A DNA stretch of 5,476 nt from an uncultured Spirochaetaceae bacterium (GCA_902766345.1 CACXDK010000007.1:1-5476); one strand, 5' to 3'; shown: positions 1-5,476, counted from the stretch's first letter. The notes: generated by a model not told the origin, from the sequence alone. Numbers and translations: made by a program.

Positions 1-525
1 AATGCTATTATCTTTAATGGAAGAAAAAAAACTCTCATTAAGATTTGCAAATAACCTGGTCAGGCGGATTATATTCCACCACAAATAATAGTGTGTATAT
101 GCACTGGTAGTAGTCACTTGATTCATATAACCAAGACGCCTATCCTGCCTTTCATCTGTAAGATTGTGACTAAGTGCACGGATCTGCTCTGAAAGCAGCA
201 CTTTCTGCTTTGAATTAATTGGAAAGATAGAGTCAAGCAAATTACCAAACTTTGTTATGACAGGTTTACTTTCCTCAGGAATAGAAGCTGGATTAAATAG
301 AGAAGAAACAACTTCTGCTGTAAGAGCATACTGTCCGCGACCAGTTTTTGTTTTACTAACAACATTATCAATATGTTCATTACGTTTAGAACTTTCTTCC
401 TGAGCTCGCTTTTCCTTACGAATAAGTTTACCTTCAACCTTCTTTTTTTTCTGAGAAAGTTTTACCCCTTGTTTTTTTTCATACCATTTAAGTTCTATCT
501 TTGTGTCTGTTTTCTGATTTTGCAT
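1..525 (-). CDS. Partial conserved-type protein of unknown function (C-terminus beyond window)
   Basis: An open frame of 175 codons starts at the ATG at 525-523 and runs without a stop off the left edge, so the C-terminus is missing. The start is well supported: GGAG lies six bases upstream (535-532), inside the end of the merR gene, which it overlaps by 38 bases. The first 55 residues or so are very Lys/Glu/Gln-rich and probably form an exposed or helical charged segment (for example KLSQKKKKVEGKLIRKEKR at about residues 22-40). The rest looks like a mixed globular domain. Aromatic residues cluster near the visible end (YYLWWNIIRLTRLF, about residues 146-159), which could be a hydrophobic helix. 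No signal peptide or known motif is visible. I do not recognise the family. The overlap implies co-transcription and translational coupling with the MerR gene. The frame is secure; the function is unknown. Confidence 0.8.
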   Translation of the reverse strand, partial: MQNQKTDTKIELKWYEKKQGVKLSQKKKKVEGKLIRKEKRAQEESSKRNEHIDNVVSKTKTGRGQYALTAEVVSSLFNPASIPEESKPVITKFGNLLDSIFPINSKQKVLLSEQIRALSHNLTDERQDRRLGYMNQVTTTSAYTHYYLWWNIIRLTRLFANLNESFFSSIKDNSI

Positions 526-850
526 AGTTTTCTCCAGTTTTCTTGAGCATTTGATACAATGCCGTCAATTCGGAACGGATATCATGAAGAGTTGACAGAG
601 CTGCAAATTCAGCTTCCATCACTTGAGCATCCAGAATTATCTGTTTTTTTGCATCCTGAATGCTCATTCCATTTGTTTGAATTAAGTGTTTGAGTCTCAT
701 GATTAGTTCAAGTTCACGCTGAGAGTAAAGCCTTTTGCCCCTATAATCTTTTTTCGGAGAAAAACCGGGAATAACAGATTCCCAGTAACGCAGGACATGA
801 GCTTTTACTCCAGTAATTTTTACAACTTCACCAATCAGATATTTAGCCAT
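488..850 (-). CDS. Small MerR-family DNA-binding regulator
   Basis: This encodes a 120-residue protein with the MerR-type winged helix-turn-helix at its N-terminus. Residues 4-21 (YLIGEVVKITGVKAHVLR) are the helix-turn-helix, followed by the family's typical RYWE (21-24), the wing (about 30-42, PKKDYRGKRLYS) and a second helical pair (about 44-72, with MSIQDAKKQI). Residues about 77-108 could form the dimerisation helix. Little sequence remains for an effector domain and there is no metal-binding Cys cluster, so the signal it senses, if any, cannot be read. MerR proteins bind promoters with long spacers as dimers; its target here is unknown. Its ATG lies inside the end of der (8-base overlap), and the next gene begins inside its own 3' end, so it is the middle member of a coupled der-merR-ORF set. 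It could instead be a nucleoid-type or housekeeping MerR-like protein, since it sits among core genes rather than beside a divergent target. Confidence 0.88.
   Translation of the reverse strand: MAKYLIGEVVKITGVKAHVLRYWESVIPGFSPKKDYRGKRLYSQRELELIMRLKHLIQTNGMSIQDAKKQIILDAQVMEAEFAALSTLHDIRSELTALYQMLKKTGENYAKSENRHKDRT
532..535 (-). promoter_or_regulatory. Ribosome binding site of the partial ORF
   Basis: GGAG, within CTGGAGAAAACT, lies six bases before the ATG at 525 and inside the merR coding region. It sets the start of the leftmost gene and supports it as a real, translated frame. Confidence 0.8.
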
Positions 851-2339
851 TAACCTCTGATCTGTCCTGCCATTTCTGGCGGCTTGCCTTCATTTCTATC
901 TGAACAGGAATCTGATCAAAGCCCAGATCTTCTCTAACCCTGTTCTTCAAATATGTAACATAGCTTTCAGGAACATTATCAGGTCTAGTAGCAAAAATGA
1001 GGAATTTTACAGGATTTGAACTAACCTGTGTTATGTAGCGGACTTTAAAATGAATTGCTTTTGTTGCAGGAGGCGGATACTTAAACAGCCAGTCCCTAAG
1101 TGCCAGATTAAGTGCAGCAGTATCAATCTTTCTGTTTAACTGCTCATACAAAGAAAGAGCCGTGTCCATAAGATTTTTTATGCCGTCTTCATTCTTTGCA
1201 CTAATGGCAACAATAGGAGCCCATTTCATGTGTCCGAACATATTATGAATATACTCTTCTACTTTTTTCAAAGCTTTTCTGCTGCCATCTTCAACCGTAT
1301 CCCATTTATTCAAAATGAAAATAATTCCACGACCTCTCTCATAAGCGAGAGAGGTTATTTTTTTATCCTGCTCAGTCAAACCATCTTTTGCATCCATCAT
1401 AAGAAACATGATGTCACACTCATCAAGAGTTTTTATTGCTCTGTTTACAGAATAATACTCAACGTTTTCAGAAACTTTCTTCTTACGGCGGATTCCTGCA
1501 GTATCAAGAATTTGAATATCTTTTCCATTATAACGGAAACTACCTTCAACAACATCGCGAGTTGTACCAGCATAATCGCTAACAATAGAAGCCTGAGTAT
1601 GTGTAAGGGCATTACTAAGTGTTGATTTTCCTGTGTTTGGTTTTCCAAGAATGGCAATTCTAATAGGAACTTCTTCTTCTGAACCTTCTGTAACTCTAGA
1701 AAAATCTATGCCATCTATTAAAGCCTGAGAAAGAGCAGGAATGTTATCACCGTGTGTTGCAGAAATAAAGATAAGATTTTTAAAACCGTACTTCATGTAA
1801 TTGTAAGCAAGGTCTTCATTCTTACCGCCTTCGGTTTTATTTACAGCACCAATAATCTTATCCCAGTATGGACGCATCTGAACCAAAAGTTCTTCATCTT
1901 CCGTCGTAATTTCTGTTGCATCAAGCAAAAGAAGAATGCGGTCTGCTTTACGAACCATTTCCAGAGTTTTTTCAACAACAAGATCATCCATCTCGCTTTC
2001 TCTAGAAGTATAGTCACGAGTAAGCTTATATCCACCAGTATCTACAAGATGAACAGGCTTTCCTGCAATAAAGCAAGTACCTTCAACAGGATCGCGTGTA
2101 ACTCCAGGAGTTGGATCCGTAATGGCTCTTTTTGTATGAGTCAGTGCATTAAAAAGTGTAGACTTACCTACATTAGGACGTCCTGCAATAACAATCAGAG
2201 GAAGGTTAAAATAAATTTTATCGGAATAAAACTGCTGAGAACAGCCTTCTTTTACTTCTTCTTTCTTTTCTTCAGAGACTTCACCATCCGCCGGCTTTAC
2301 AGGCTTTGGCTTGGAAAAGTCCGGTTTCTTTTTCTTCAT
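843..2339 (-). CDS. der: Ribosome assembly GTPase Der (EngA), tandem G domains
   Basis: Der is an essential GTPase that binds the 50S subunit during late assembly. The 498-residue product shows the diagnostic layout of two G domains and a C-terminal KH-like domain. Domain 1 has the P-loop GRPNVGKST (53-61), the PGVTRD switch (78-83), DTGG (100-103), a G4 motif that reads NKTE (167-170) and SATHG (193-197). Domain 2 has GKPNTGKST (232-240), AGTTRD (257-262), DTAGI (279-283), NKWD (344-347) and SAK (380-382). The KH-like domain covers about 400-485. Two things are unusual: the first G4 ends in Glu instead of the usual Asp, and about 46 residues rich in Lys, Pro and Glu precede the first beta strand, where E. 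coli Der begins almost at once. The ATG at 2339 is preferred because AGGAG lies nine bases upstream and there is no other Met before the P-loop. The gene starts six bases after ptsI and overlaps merR by eight bases. Confidence 0.97.
   Translation of the reverse strand: MKKKKPDFSKPKPVKPADGEVSEEKKEEVKEGCSQQFYSDKIYFNLPLIVIAGRPNVGKSTLFNALTHTKRAITDPTPGVTRDPVEGTCFIAGKPVHLVDTGGYKLTRDYTSRESEMDDLVVEKTLEMVRKADRILLLLDATEITTEDEELLVQMRPYWDKIIGAVNKTEGGKNEDLAYNYMKYGFKNLIFISATHGDNIPALSQALIDGIDFSRVTEGSEEEVPIRIAILGKPNTGKSTLSNALTHTQASIVSDYAGTTRDVVEGSFRYNGKDIQILDTAGIRRKKKVSENVEYYSVNRAIKTLDECDIMFLMMDAKDGLTEQDKKITSLAYERGRGIIFILNKWDTVEDGSRKALKKVEEYIHNMFGHMKWAPIVAISAKNEDGIKNLMDTALSLYEQLNRKIDTAALNLALRDWLFKYPPPATKAIHFKVRYITQVSSNPVKFLIFATRPDNVPESYVTYLKNRVREDLGFDQIPVQIEMKASRQKWQDRSEVNG
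854..858 (-). promoter_or_regulatory. Ribosome binding site of merR, short spacing
   Basis: AGAGG lies only three bases before the merR ATG at 850, closer than usual. An AGGA at 868-865 is too far away to serve well. Because der ends eight bases inside merR, ribosomes finishing der could restart here, which may make up for the poor spacing. Confidence 0.5.
1332..1363 (+). terminator. Terminator-like hairpin antisense to der
   Basis: Within the der coding region, ACCTCTCTC (1332-1340) and GAGAGAGGT (1347-1355) form a perfect nine-base stem around the loop ATAAGC. On the plus strand the stem is followed at once by TATTTTTTT, as in an intrinsic terminator. In the der mRNA itself no U-run follows, so it should not stop der transcription. 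It would act only on antisense transcripts. The coding sense here is residues about 329-336 of Der, so the match may be incidental. Confidence 0.35.
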
Positions 2340-2345
2340 TATGTT

Positions 2346-4070
2346 TTACTCCTGAACCTGCTTAGAGGATATTGTTTCCATGGAAATGTTTTCCAGCTCT
2401 TTAATCGTAAATCTGGAAAGGGTTTCTTTTATGACAGGAATCTGCTTTGGCGTCATGCTCAAACTGCGAAGTCCAAAGCCTGCAAGAATCATTGCAGTTT
2501 CTTTTCTACCTGCCATTTCACCACAAACGGAAACTGGAATGTTATTCTTATTTGCATTCTCAACAGTTGCACGAATAAGGCGAACAACTGCAAGATTAAA
2601 TTCGTTATACAATGGGGCAACAGCTGGATTCTCACGGTCAACACACAAAGTATACTGTGTAAGGTCATTTGTACCAAGAGAAAAGAAATCGCTTTTTTTT
2701 GCAAGACAGTCAGAACATATTGCAGCAGCAGCGGTTTCTACCATGATGCCGATAGGAACATCCTTAAACGGAATCTTTTCTTCCTTCATACTGATTCTAA
2801 CACCTTCTGCAATGCCTCGCACAGTTTCAACCTGCGAAACATCTGTAATAAGAGGAATCAATATGCGAAGATTTCCATATACACTTGCACGGTACAAAGC
2901 CCTAAGCTGTGTACGGAACAACTGAGGATAGAACATTGAAAGGCGGATTGCACGTAAGCCCATCAAAGGATTTTTTTCATGAGTACTAGGAATCTCCTTA
3001 AAGTTAAGAAGCTTGTCACCACCAACATCAAGAGTTCTTATTGTTACAGGCTTATCGCCCATCATCTCCAGAACTGCTTTATAGGCTTCAAACTGAGTTT
3101 CTTCACTTACAGAATTAGAAAATGGCCCATTCGATTCAGAAGACTGGTGCTGAATTGCATCCATAAAAAGAAATTCCGTTCTGAAAAGACCTATTCCATC
3201 CGCACCTTCTTCAAGTGCAATCTTTGCTTCTTCCGTAGTACCAATATTTGCGTACAGCTTAAACTCAGTACCGTCTTTTGTGCGGGCTGGCTTTGTCCTA
3301 AACTGGAGCAGCTGCTCACGGTATTTTCTATCATCTTCTATTTTTATGCGGTATTCAGTAAGAGAACTTTCATCTGGGGTCAAAATAATTTCGCCCCTGT
3401 TACCGTCTACAATAATCTGCTCACCAGTTTTTACCTGATTCTGAATGTCATCAAGACCAACAACAGCAGGAACACCAAAGCTTTTTGCAAGAATTGCAAC
3501 ATGGCTTGAAACACCACCTTCGGTCAATGCAAAACCTGCAATCTTTCTTTTGCTCAAAATAACGGTATCGCTGGTAAGCATTGCCTTTGCAACAATAACA
3601 GCACCATCTGGAACTTCTTCTATATTAAAAGGATGGTAGTCAAGAAGAATGTCCATGACCTTGCCAAAAACATCTTCTATATCTTTTGAACGTTCTGCAA
3701 GATAGTCATTGCCACTGTTTCTAAGGCGCTCGGCATACTGGGCAACTTTTTTATCCAATATATATTCAATGTTGTAAAGTTCTTCAGTATAACTATCATG
3801 AACTTCCTGTATAAAAACAGGATCTGCAAGCATGAGCTGGTATGTTTCAAAAATAATTTTCTGGAGATTATCTTTTGGAAGATTTTGAAGCTGTTTTTCA
3901 ATTAACGACTGGACAGAATTACAGGCGGAAGAAAATCTGTTCCAACCTTCTTCAATCTGGTCAGACGTAATTTTTTCTTTCGGAATGACCTTTTCTTTTA
4001 TTTCAGGAAGCACGAATGCTTTGCCAATACCAATTCCAGTTGAAGCTGATAGACCCAGTACTACGTTCAT
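2346..4070 (-). CDS. ptsI: Phosphoenolpyruvate-protein phosphotransferase (PTS enzyme I)
   Basis: Enzyme I takes phosphate from phosphoenolpyruvate onto a histidine and passes it to HPr in the cytoplasm. The 574-residue product is full length and has all key sites: the phospho-His motif GGVSSHVAILAKSFGVPAVVG with the active His at 190, the PEP-binding arginines in GLFRTEF (R297) and TIRTLDVGGDK (R345), the metal-binding region GIMVETAAAA (E445), DFFSLGTNDLTQYT (about 461-474), and the catalytic Cys in VCGEMAG (C516). The N-terminal HPr-binding helical domain covers about 35-140. Compared with E. coli numbering, spacing between the two arginines has grown by 12 residues, owing to a Ser/Asn-rich stretch around 307-325. 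The ATG at 4070 fits the family start closely (GLSASTGIGIGKA at 6-18), but no Shine-Dalgarno precedes it and a promoter-like element does. No ptsH or enzyme II gene is in the window, so its partners, and whether it serves transport or regulation, cannot be told. Confidence 0.97.
   Translation of the reverse strand: MNVVLGLSASTGIGIGKAFVLPEIKEKVIPKEKITSDQIEEGWNRFSSACNSVQSLIEKQLQNLPKDNLQKIIFETYQLMLADPVFIQEVHDSYTEELYNIEYILDKKVAQYAERLRNSGNDYLAERSKDIEDVFGKVMDILLDYHPFNIEEVPDGAVIVAKAMLTSDTVILSKRKIAGFALTEGGVSSHVAILAKSFGVPAVVGLDDIQNQVKTGEQIIVDGNRGEIILTPDESSLTEYRIKIEDDRKYREQLLQFRTKPARTKDGTEFKLYANIGTTEEAKIALEEGADGIGLFRTEFLFMDAIQHQSSESNGPFSNSVSEETQFEAYKAVLEMMGDKPVTIRTLDVGGDKLLNFKEIPSTHEKNPLMGLRAIRLSMFYPQLFRTQLRALYRASVYGNLRILIPLITDVSQVETVRGIAEGVRISMKEEKIPFKDVPIGIMVETAAAAICSDCLAKKSDFFSLGTNDLTQYTLCVDRENPAVAPLYNEFNLAVVRLIRATVENANKNNIPVSVCGEMAGRKETAMILAGFGLRSLSMTPKQIPVIKETLSRFTIKELENISMETISSKQVQE
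2349..2353 (-). promoter_or_regulatory. Ribosome binding site of der
   Basis: AGGAG lies nine bases before the der ATG and inside the last codons of ptsI, just before its TAA. It decides the der start at 2339 and so supports the long N-terminal extension as part of the protein. It also points to coupling of der translation to ptsI. Confidence 0.8.
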
Positions 4071-4073
4071 TCT

Positions 4074-4105
4074 ATTATAGTACTGTCTAATTTTATTCTA
4101 GTCAA
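4074..4105 (-). promoter_or_regulatory. Candidate sigma-70-type promoter of ptsI
   Basis: The 31-base gap before ptsI holds TTGACT (4105-4100, five of six matches), which overlaps the TGA stop of rlmB. Exactly 17 bases on is TACTAT (4082-4077, four of six matches), which would place the start of transcription on the A of the ptsI ATG. A perfect TATAAT (4079-4074) overlaps it, but is 20 bases from TTGACT, and its start would fall just inside the gene, removing the start codon. The first pairing therefore makes better sense. This would let ptsI-der-merR be transcribed independently of the upstream genes. Confidence 0.6.
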
Positions 4106-4905
4106 TGAGTTGTATTTTCCAAAACCTGCCTGTAACGCTCGTACAAAAGCACTCCAGCAGCAACAGAAACATTCAGGCTGTCAATCTTGCCACACGTTGG
4201 TATAGAAACAACAGTGTCGCAGTTTTTTGCAAGCAGTCTTGAAATTCCGCTTCCTTCGCTTCCCATAACAATGCAGGTTTTACGGTCAAACTTTGTAGCC
4301 TGCAATGGAGAACCGTCTGCATCAGCTCCGTAAATCCAGAAACCTGCTTCTTTGAGCATTTCCGCTGCCCTTACAAGATTTGTAACAACGGCAGTAGGAA
4401 TGTAGGCACTAGCTCCTGCACTTGTACGTGCAATAATTTCATTATCCTGAATATCCGAAGCCCCTCTGCGTTCTGGCAAAACAAGGAGCGATGCCCCAAA
4501 CTGATCGCAGGAACGGAGTATAGCACCAACATTATGAGGGTCTGTCACGCTATCAAGCATTACAACTGTTGCTGTTTCGGGACAGGCAGAAAGCCACTGG
4601 TCAAGCTGAACAAGGTTCTTTGCTTTTTCCTGCATTTCTTCTGCAACAAGGACAATTCCACGATGATCTCTGGCCTGTTCTGGAAGAGGCAGCACCAGCT
4701 TTGCAAGAGTCTCGTCATCCGTTTCGGAAGACGTAATGCCAGCCTGTTTTGCAAGAGAAAGTATTTTCTTAATGCGCGGACCAGGCTTTGAATAATAGAT
4801 TGTCATTGTGCCAGCATGAGAGTTTTTAGCATGTAATGCTTCTTCTGCAAACCGGCGCACTTTTTCTTCTACTGCATGAAAGCCTGTATATATATTCTGT
4901 GCCAT
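4102..4905 (-). CDS. rlmB: TrmH/RlmB-type RNA 2'-O-ribose methyltransferase
   Basis: This SPOUT-class enzyme uses S-adenosylmethionine to methylate a ribose 2'-OH; RlmB acts on a 23S rRNA guanosine (2251 in E. coli numbering). The 267-residue product has an N-terminal substrate-binding domain (about 5-95, opening with YTGFHAVEE and ending near HRGIVLV) and the knotted catalytic domain. Motif 1 is DPHNVGAILRSCDQFGA (122-138) with N125 and R131, motif 2 is VMGSEGSGIS (213-222), and motif 3 is IPTCGKIDSLNVSVAAG (235-251). Motif 3 begins IPTCG where IPMAG is usual. It is slightly longer than the E. coli protein. The order of domains and the HAV start favour RlmB over plain tRNA TrmH, but a mitochondrial-MRM1- or TrmH-like target cannot be excluded by eye. 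It starts 18 bases after ychJ with no Shine-Dalgarno and ends 31 bases before ptsI. With der it gives the cluster a large ribosomal subunit theme. Confidence 0.92.
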   Translation of the reverse strand: MAQNIYTGFHAVEEKVRRFAEEALHAKNSHAGTMTIYYSKPGPRIKKILSLAKQAGITSSETDDETLAKLVLPLPEQARDHRGIVLVAEEMQEKAKNLVQLDQWLSACPETATVVMLDSVTDPHNVGAILRSCDQFGASLLVLPERRGASDIQDNEIIARTSAGASAYIPTAVVTNLVRAAEMLKEAGFWIYGADADGSPLQATKFDRKTCIVMGSEGSGISRLLAKNCDTVVSIPTCGKIDSLNVSVAAGVLLYERYRQVLENTTH

Positions 4906-4914
4906 TAAATTTCT

Positions 4915-4920
4915 ATAATA
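4915..4920 (-). promoter_or_regulatory. Possible -10 element before rlmB
   Basis: TATTAT (4920-4915, five of six matches to TATAAT) lies nine bases before the rlmB ATG. No acceptable -35 hexamer is found 16 to 18 bases upstream, where the sequence is the GC-rich end of ychJ. It is therefore a weak candidate, listed because rlmB also lacks a Shine-Dalgarno sequence and would otherwise have no visible initiation signal. Confidence 0.25.
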
Positions 4921-4923
4921 AAA

Positions 4924-5433
4924 TTATGCGTTTTTTCCGCAGCAGTTCTTATACTTTTTGCCGCTACCGCATGGACAAGGCTCGTTACGGCCAACTTTGC
5001 GTCCTTCGCGGATAACAGTCATAGGCTTAATGTAGCCTTCTGTATAAAGCCACTCACCGTCAATCTTTCTGAAACCGCCAATTTCGTGATGAACATCGCG
5101 AATGCCTTTCTGTGTGTAGGTTGCTTCAAATTCTACGATGCCTTCTGTATCATCAGGACCGCCTTTTTCTACGTTAAGGATTTTCAGTCCGTGCCAAGTA
5201 CTTGTATTGCTCCAGTCTTCTGTTGCCTTACGGTCTATTTCTGCTATTTTTTCGCCTTTTTCGCAAGTATTAATAATAAAGTCAATTTCATGCTTTACAT
5301 AAGCTGTGTAGCGAGCACGCATAAGTGCTTCTGGATTAGGAGCTTTCTGTGTTCCTTTAATATAAAGTTCGCAGCAGTCTGAATATTTTTTGCCGCTGCC
5401 GCACGGACATAAATCGTTATTCTGTTCACTCAT
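4924..5433 (-). CDS. ychJ: YchJ family (UPF0225) protein with two SEC-C zinc motifs
   Basis: This 169-residue protein has the YchJ architecture: an N-terminal SEC-C motif (C9, C11, C20, C21 in [14 protein letters not shown]), an NTF2-like middle domain (about 33-140, opening with [16 protein letters not shown] and including [13 protein letters not shown]), and a second SEC-C at the very end (C153, C155, C164, C165 in [15 protein letters not shown]). SEC-C motifs, known from the SecA C-terminus, bind one zinc through a CxC...CC set (or CxC...CH in SecA). The biochemical role of YchJ is not established; zinc binding and a protein- or ribosome-contacting role are inferences from the motif. The ATG at 5433 is chosen because the first SEC-C begins at residue 9 and there is no earlier in-frame start in the 43 bases available. 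No Shine-Dalgarno is visible; promoter-like hexamers lie just upstream. It is the first gene of the run seen here. Confidence 0.92.
   Translation of the reverse strand: MSEQNNDLCPCGSGKKYSDCCELYIKGTQKAPNPEALMRARYTAYVKHEIDFIINTCEKGEKIAEIDRKATEDWSNTSTWHGLKILNVEKGGPDDTEGIVEFEATYTQKGIRDVHHEIGGFRKIDGEWLYTEGYIKPMTVIREGRKVGRNEPCPCGSGKKYKNCCGKNA
4939..4977 (-). repeat. SEC-C coding repeat, copy at the C-terminus of ychJ
   Basis: This 39-base segment encodes the second SEC-C zinc motif and matches the segment at 5371-5409 at 32 of 39 positions by my alignment without gaps. Differences fall in the two non-conserved residues before the CC pair and at third codon positions. The two copies are therefore a duplicated motif kept alike by protein constraint or by recent copying. 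Confidence 0.7.
5371..5409 (-). repeat. SEC-C coding repeat, copy at the N-terminus of ychJ
   Basis: This is the partner of the segment at 4939-4977, in the same orientation about 430 bases apart, encoding the first SEC-C motif (residues 9-21). Recombination between the two would remove the NTF2-like domain and leave one zinc motif. Confidence 0.7.
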
Positions 5434-5440
5434 AGGGCTT

Positions 5441-5469
5441 AGTATACCGATTTACACCGTGCATTGCAA
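5441..5469 (-). promoter_or_regulatory. Candidate sigma-70-type promoter of ychJ
   Basis: On the minus strand, TTGCAA (5469-5464, four of six matches to TTGACA) is followed by a 17-base spacer and TATACT (5446-5441, five of six matches to TATAAT). Seven bases separate the -10 from the ATG at 5433, so initiation would fall at or within a base or two of the start codon. The spacing is ideal; the -35 is only fair. It is read by eye and not supported by expression data. Confidence 0.6.
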
Positions 5470-5476
5470 TAATGCA
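5460..5476. repeat. Inverted repeat overlapping the ychJ -35 region
   Basis: TGCATT and AATGCA form six-base arms around a five-base centre, and an eight-base palindrome, ATTGCAAT, is nested across one arm and the centre. The repeat covers the -35 hexamer of the candidate ychJ promoter, so it could be an operator. It ends exactly at the window edge, so it may extend further. Chance is possible in such AT-rich DNA. Confidence 0.4.

Noticed and set aside
255..437. A 60-codon minus-strand frame in the left region
   Set aside because: It uses a TTG start without a convincing ribosome site, lies in another frame of the better supported 1-525 ORF, and gives a low-complexity Leu/Lys-rich product.
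488..850. The MerR protein as a metal or drug sensor
   Set aside because: It has no Cys cluster and no C-terminal effector domain, and there is no divergent target gene of that kind beside it.
1752..2939. A 395-codon open frame on the plus strand opposite der and ptsI
   Set aside because: It is antisense to two secure genes and crosses their boundary, its product is rich in Phe, Cys, Asn and Lys with no domain, and it has no ribosome site I can see. It is a shadow caused by the codon use of the genes opposite.
2979..3509. A 176-codon plus-strand open frame inside ptsI
   Set aside because: It lies fully opposite the conserved core of ptsI, its product has no recognisable domain, and ptsI carries all catalytic motifs in the other strand.
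4074..4079. Perfect TATAAT as the main -10 of ptsI
   Set aside because: Its distance of 20 bases from TTGACT is too long, and its start point would fall inside ptsI and lose the ATG. The overlapping TACTAT fits better, although TATAAT could still aid melting.
4939..5409. The two similar SEC-C segments as a mobile repeat or CRISPR-like pair
   Set aside because: Both copies encode the same zinc motif in frame, and the differences are mostly at third positions or variable residues, so shared protein motif explains them.

Overview
This window is a compact, AT-rich stretch of bacterial chromosome in which every credible gene reads on the minus strand. It holds six genes. Read in the direction of transcription, from high to low coordinates, they are: a YchJ-type SEC-C zinc protein (4924-5433), a TrmH/RlmB-type rRNA 2'-O-ribose methyltransferase (4102-4905), PTS enzyme I PtsI (2346-4070), the double GTPase Der/EngA (843-2339), a small MerR-type regulator (488-850), and an unrecognised protein that runs off the left edge (1-525). 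The style of the proteins and the mix of genes suggest a spirochete, most likely a Treponema relative. That is an impression from protein character only and was not tested by any search.

The genes are packed closely: the gaps are 18, 31 and 6 bases, then overlaps of 8 and 38 bases. There are no RNA genes, mobile elements, CRISPR arrays or long gene-free stretches. The leftmost 487 bases, which might look empty, are filled by the open frame of the partial gene. Only 43 bases at the right edge lie outside a gene, and they hold a likely promoter.

Two gene types are linked in function. RlmB-type enzymes methylate 23S rRNA and Der is needed for late 50S subunit assembly, so the cluster has a large-subunit maturation theme. 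PtsI sits between them. Neither HPr nor any sugar permease gene is visible here.

The most interesting pattern concerns translation starts. The first three genes (ychJ, rlmB, ptsI) have no Shine-Dalgarno sequence. ychJ and ptsI have -35/-10-like elements with 17-base spacers, placed so that transcription would begin at or within a base of the ATG, which suggests leaderless mRNAs. The next three genes (der, merR, the partial ORF) have purine-rich ribosome sites placed inside the preceding gene, as expected for internal operon genes. Other points of note are an Asp-to-Glu change in the first G4 motif of Der, a charged N-terminal extension on Der, a 12-residue insertion in PtsI, and a terminator-like hairpin on the strand antisense to der. 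I see mostly housekeeping genes and no clear new defence or mobile system.
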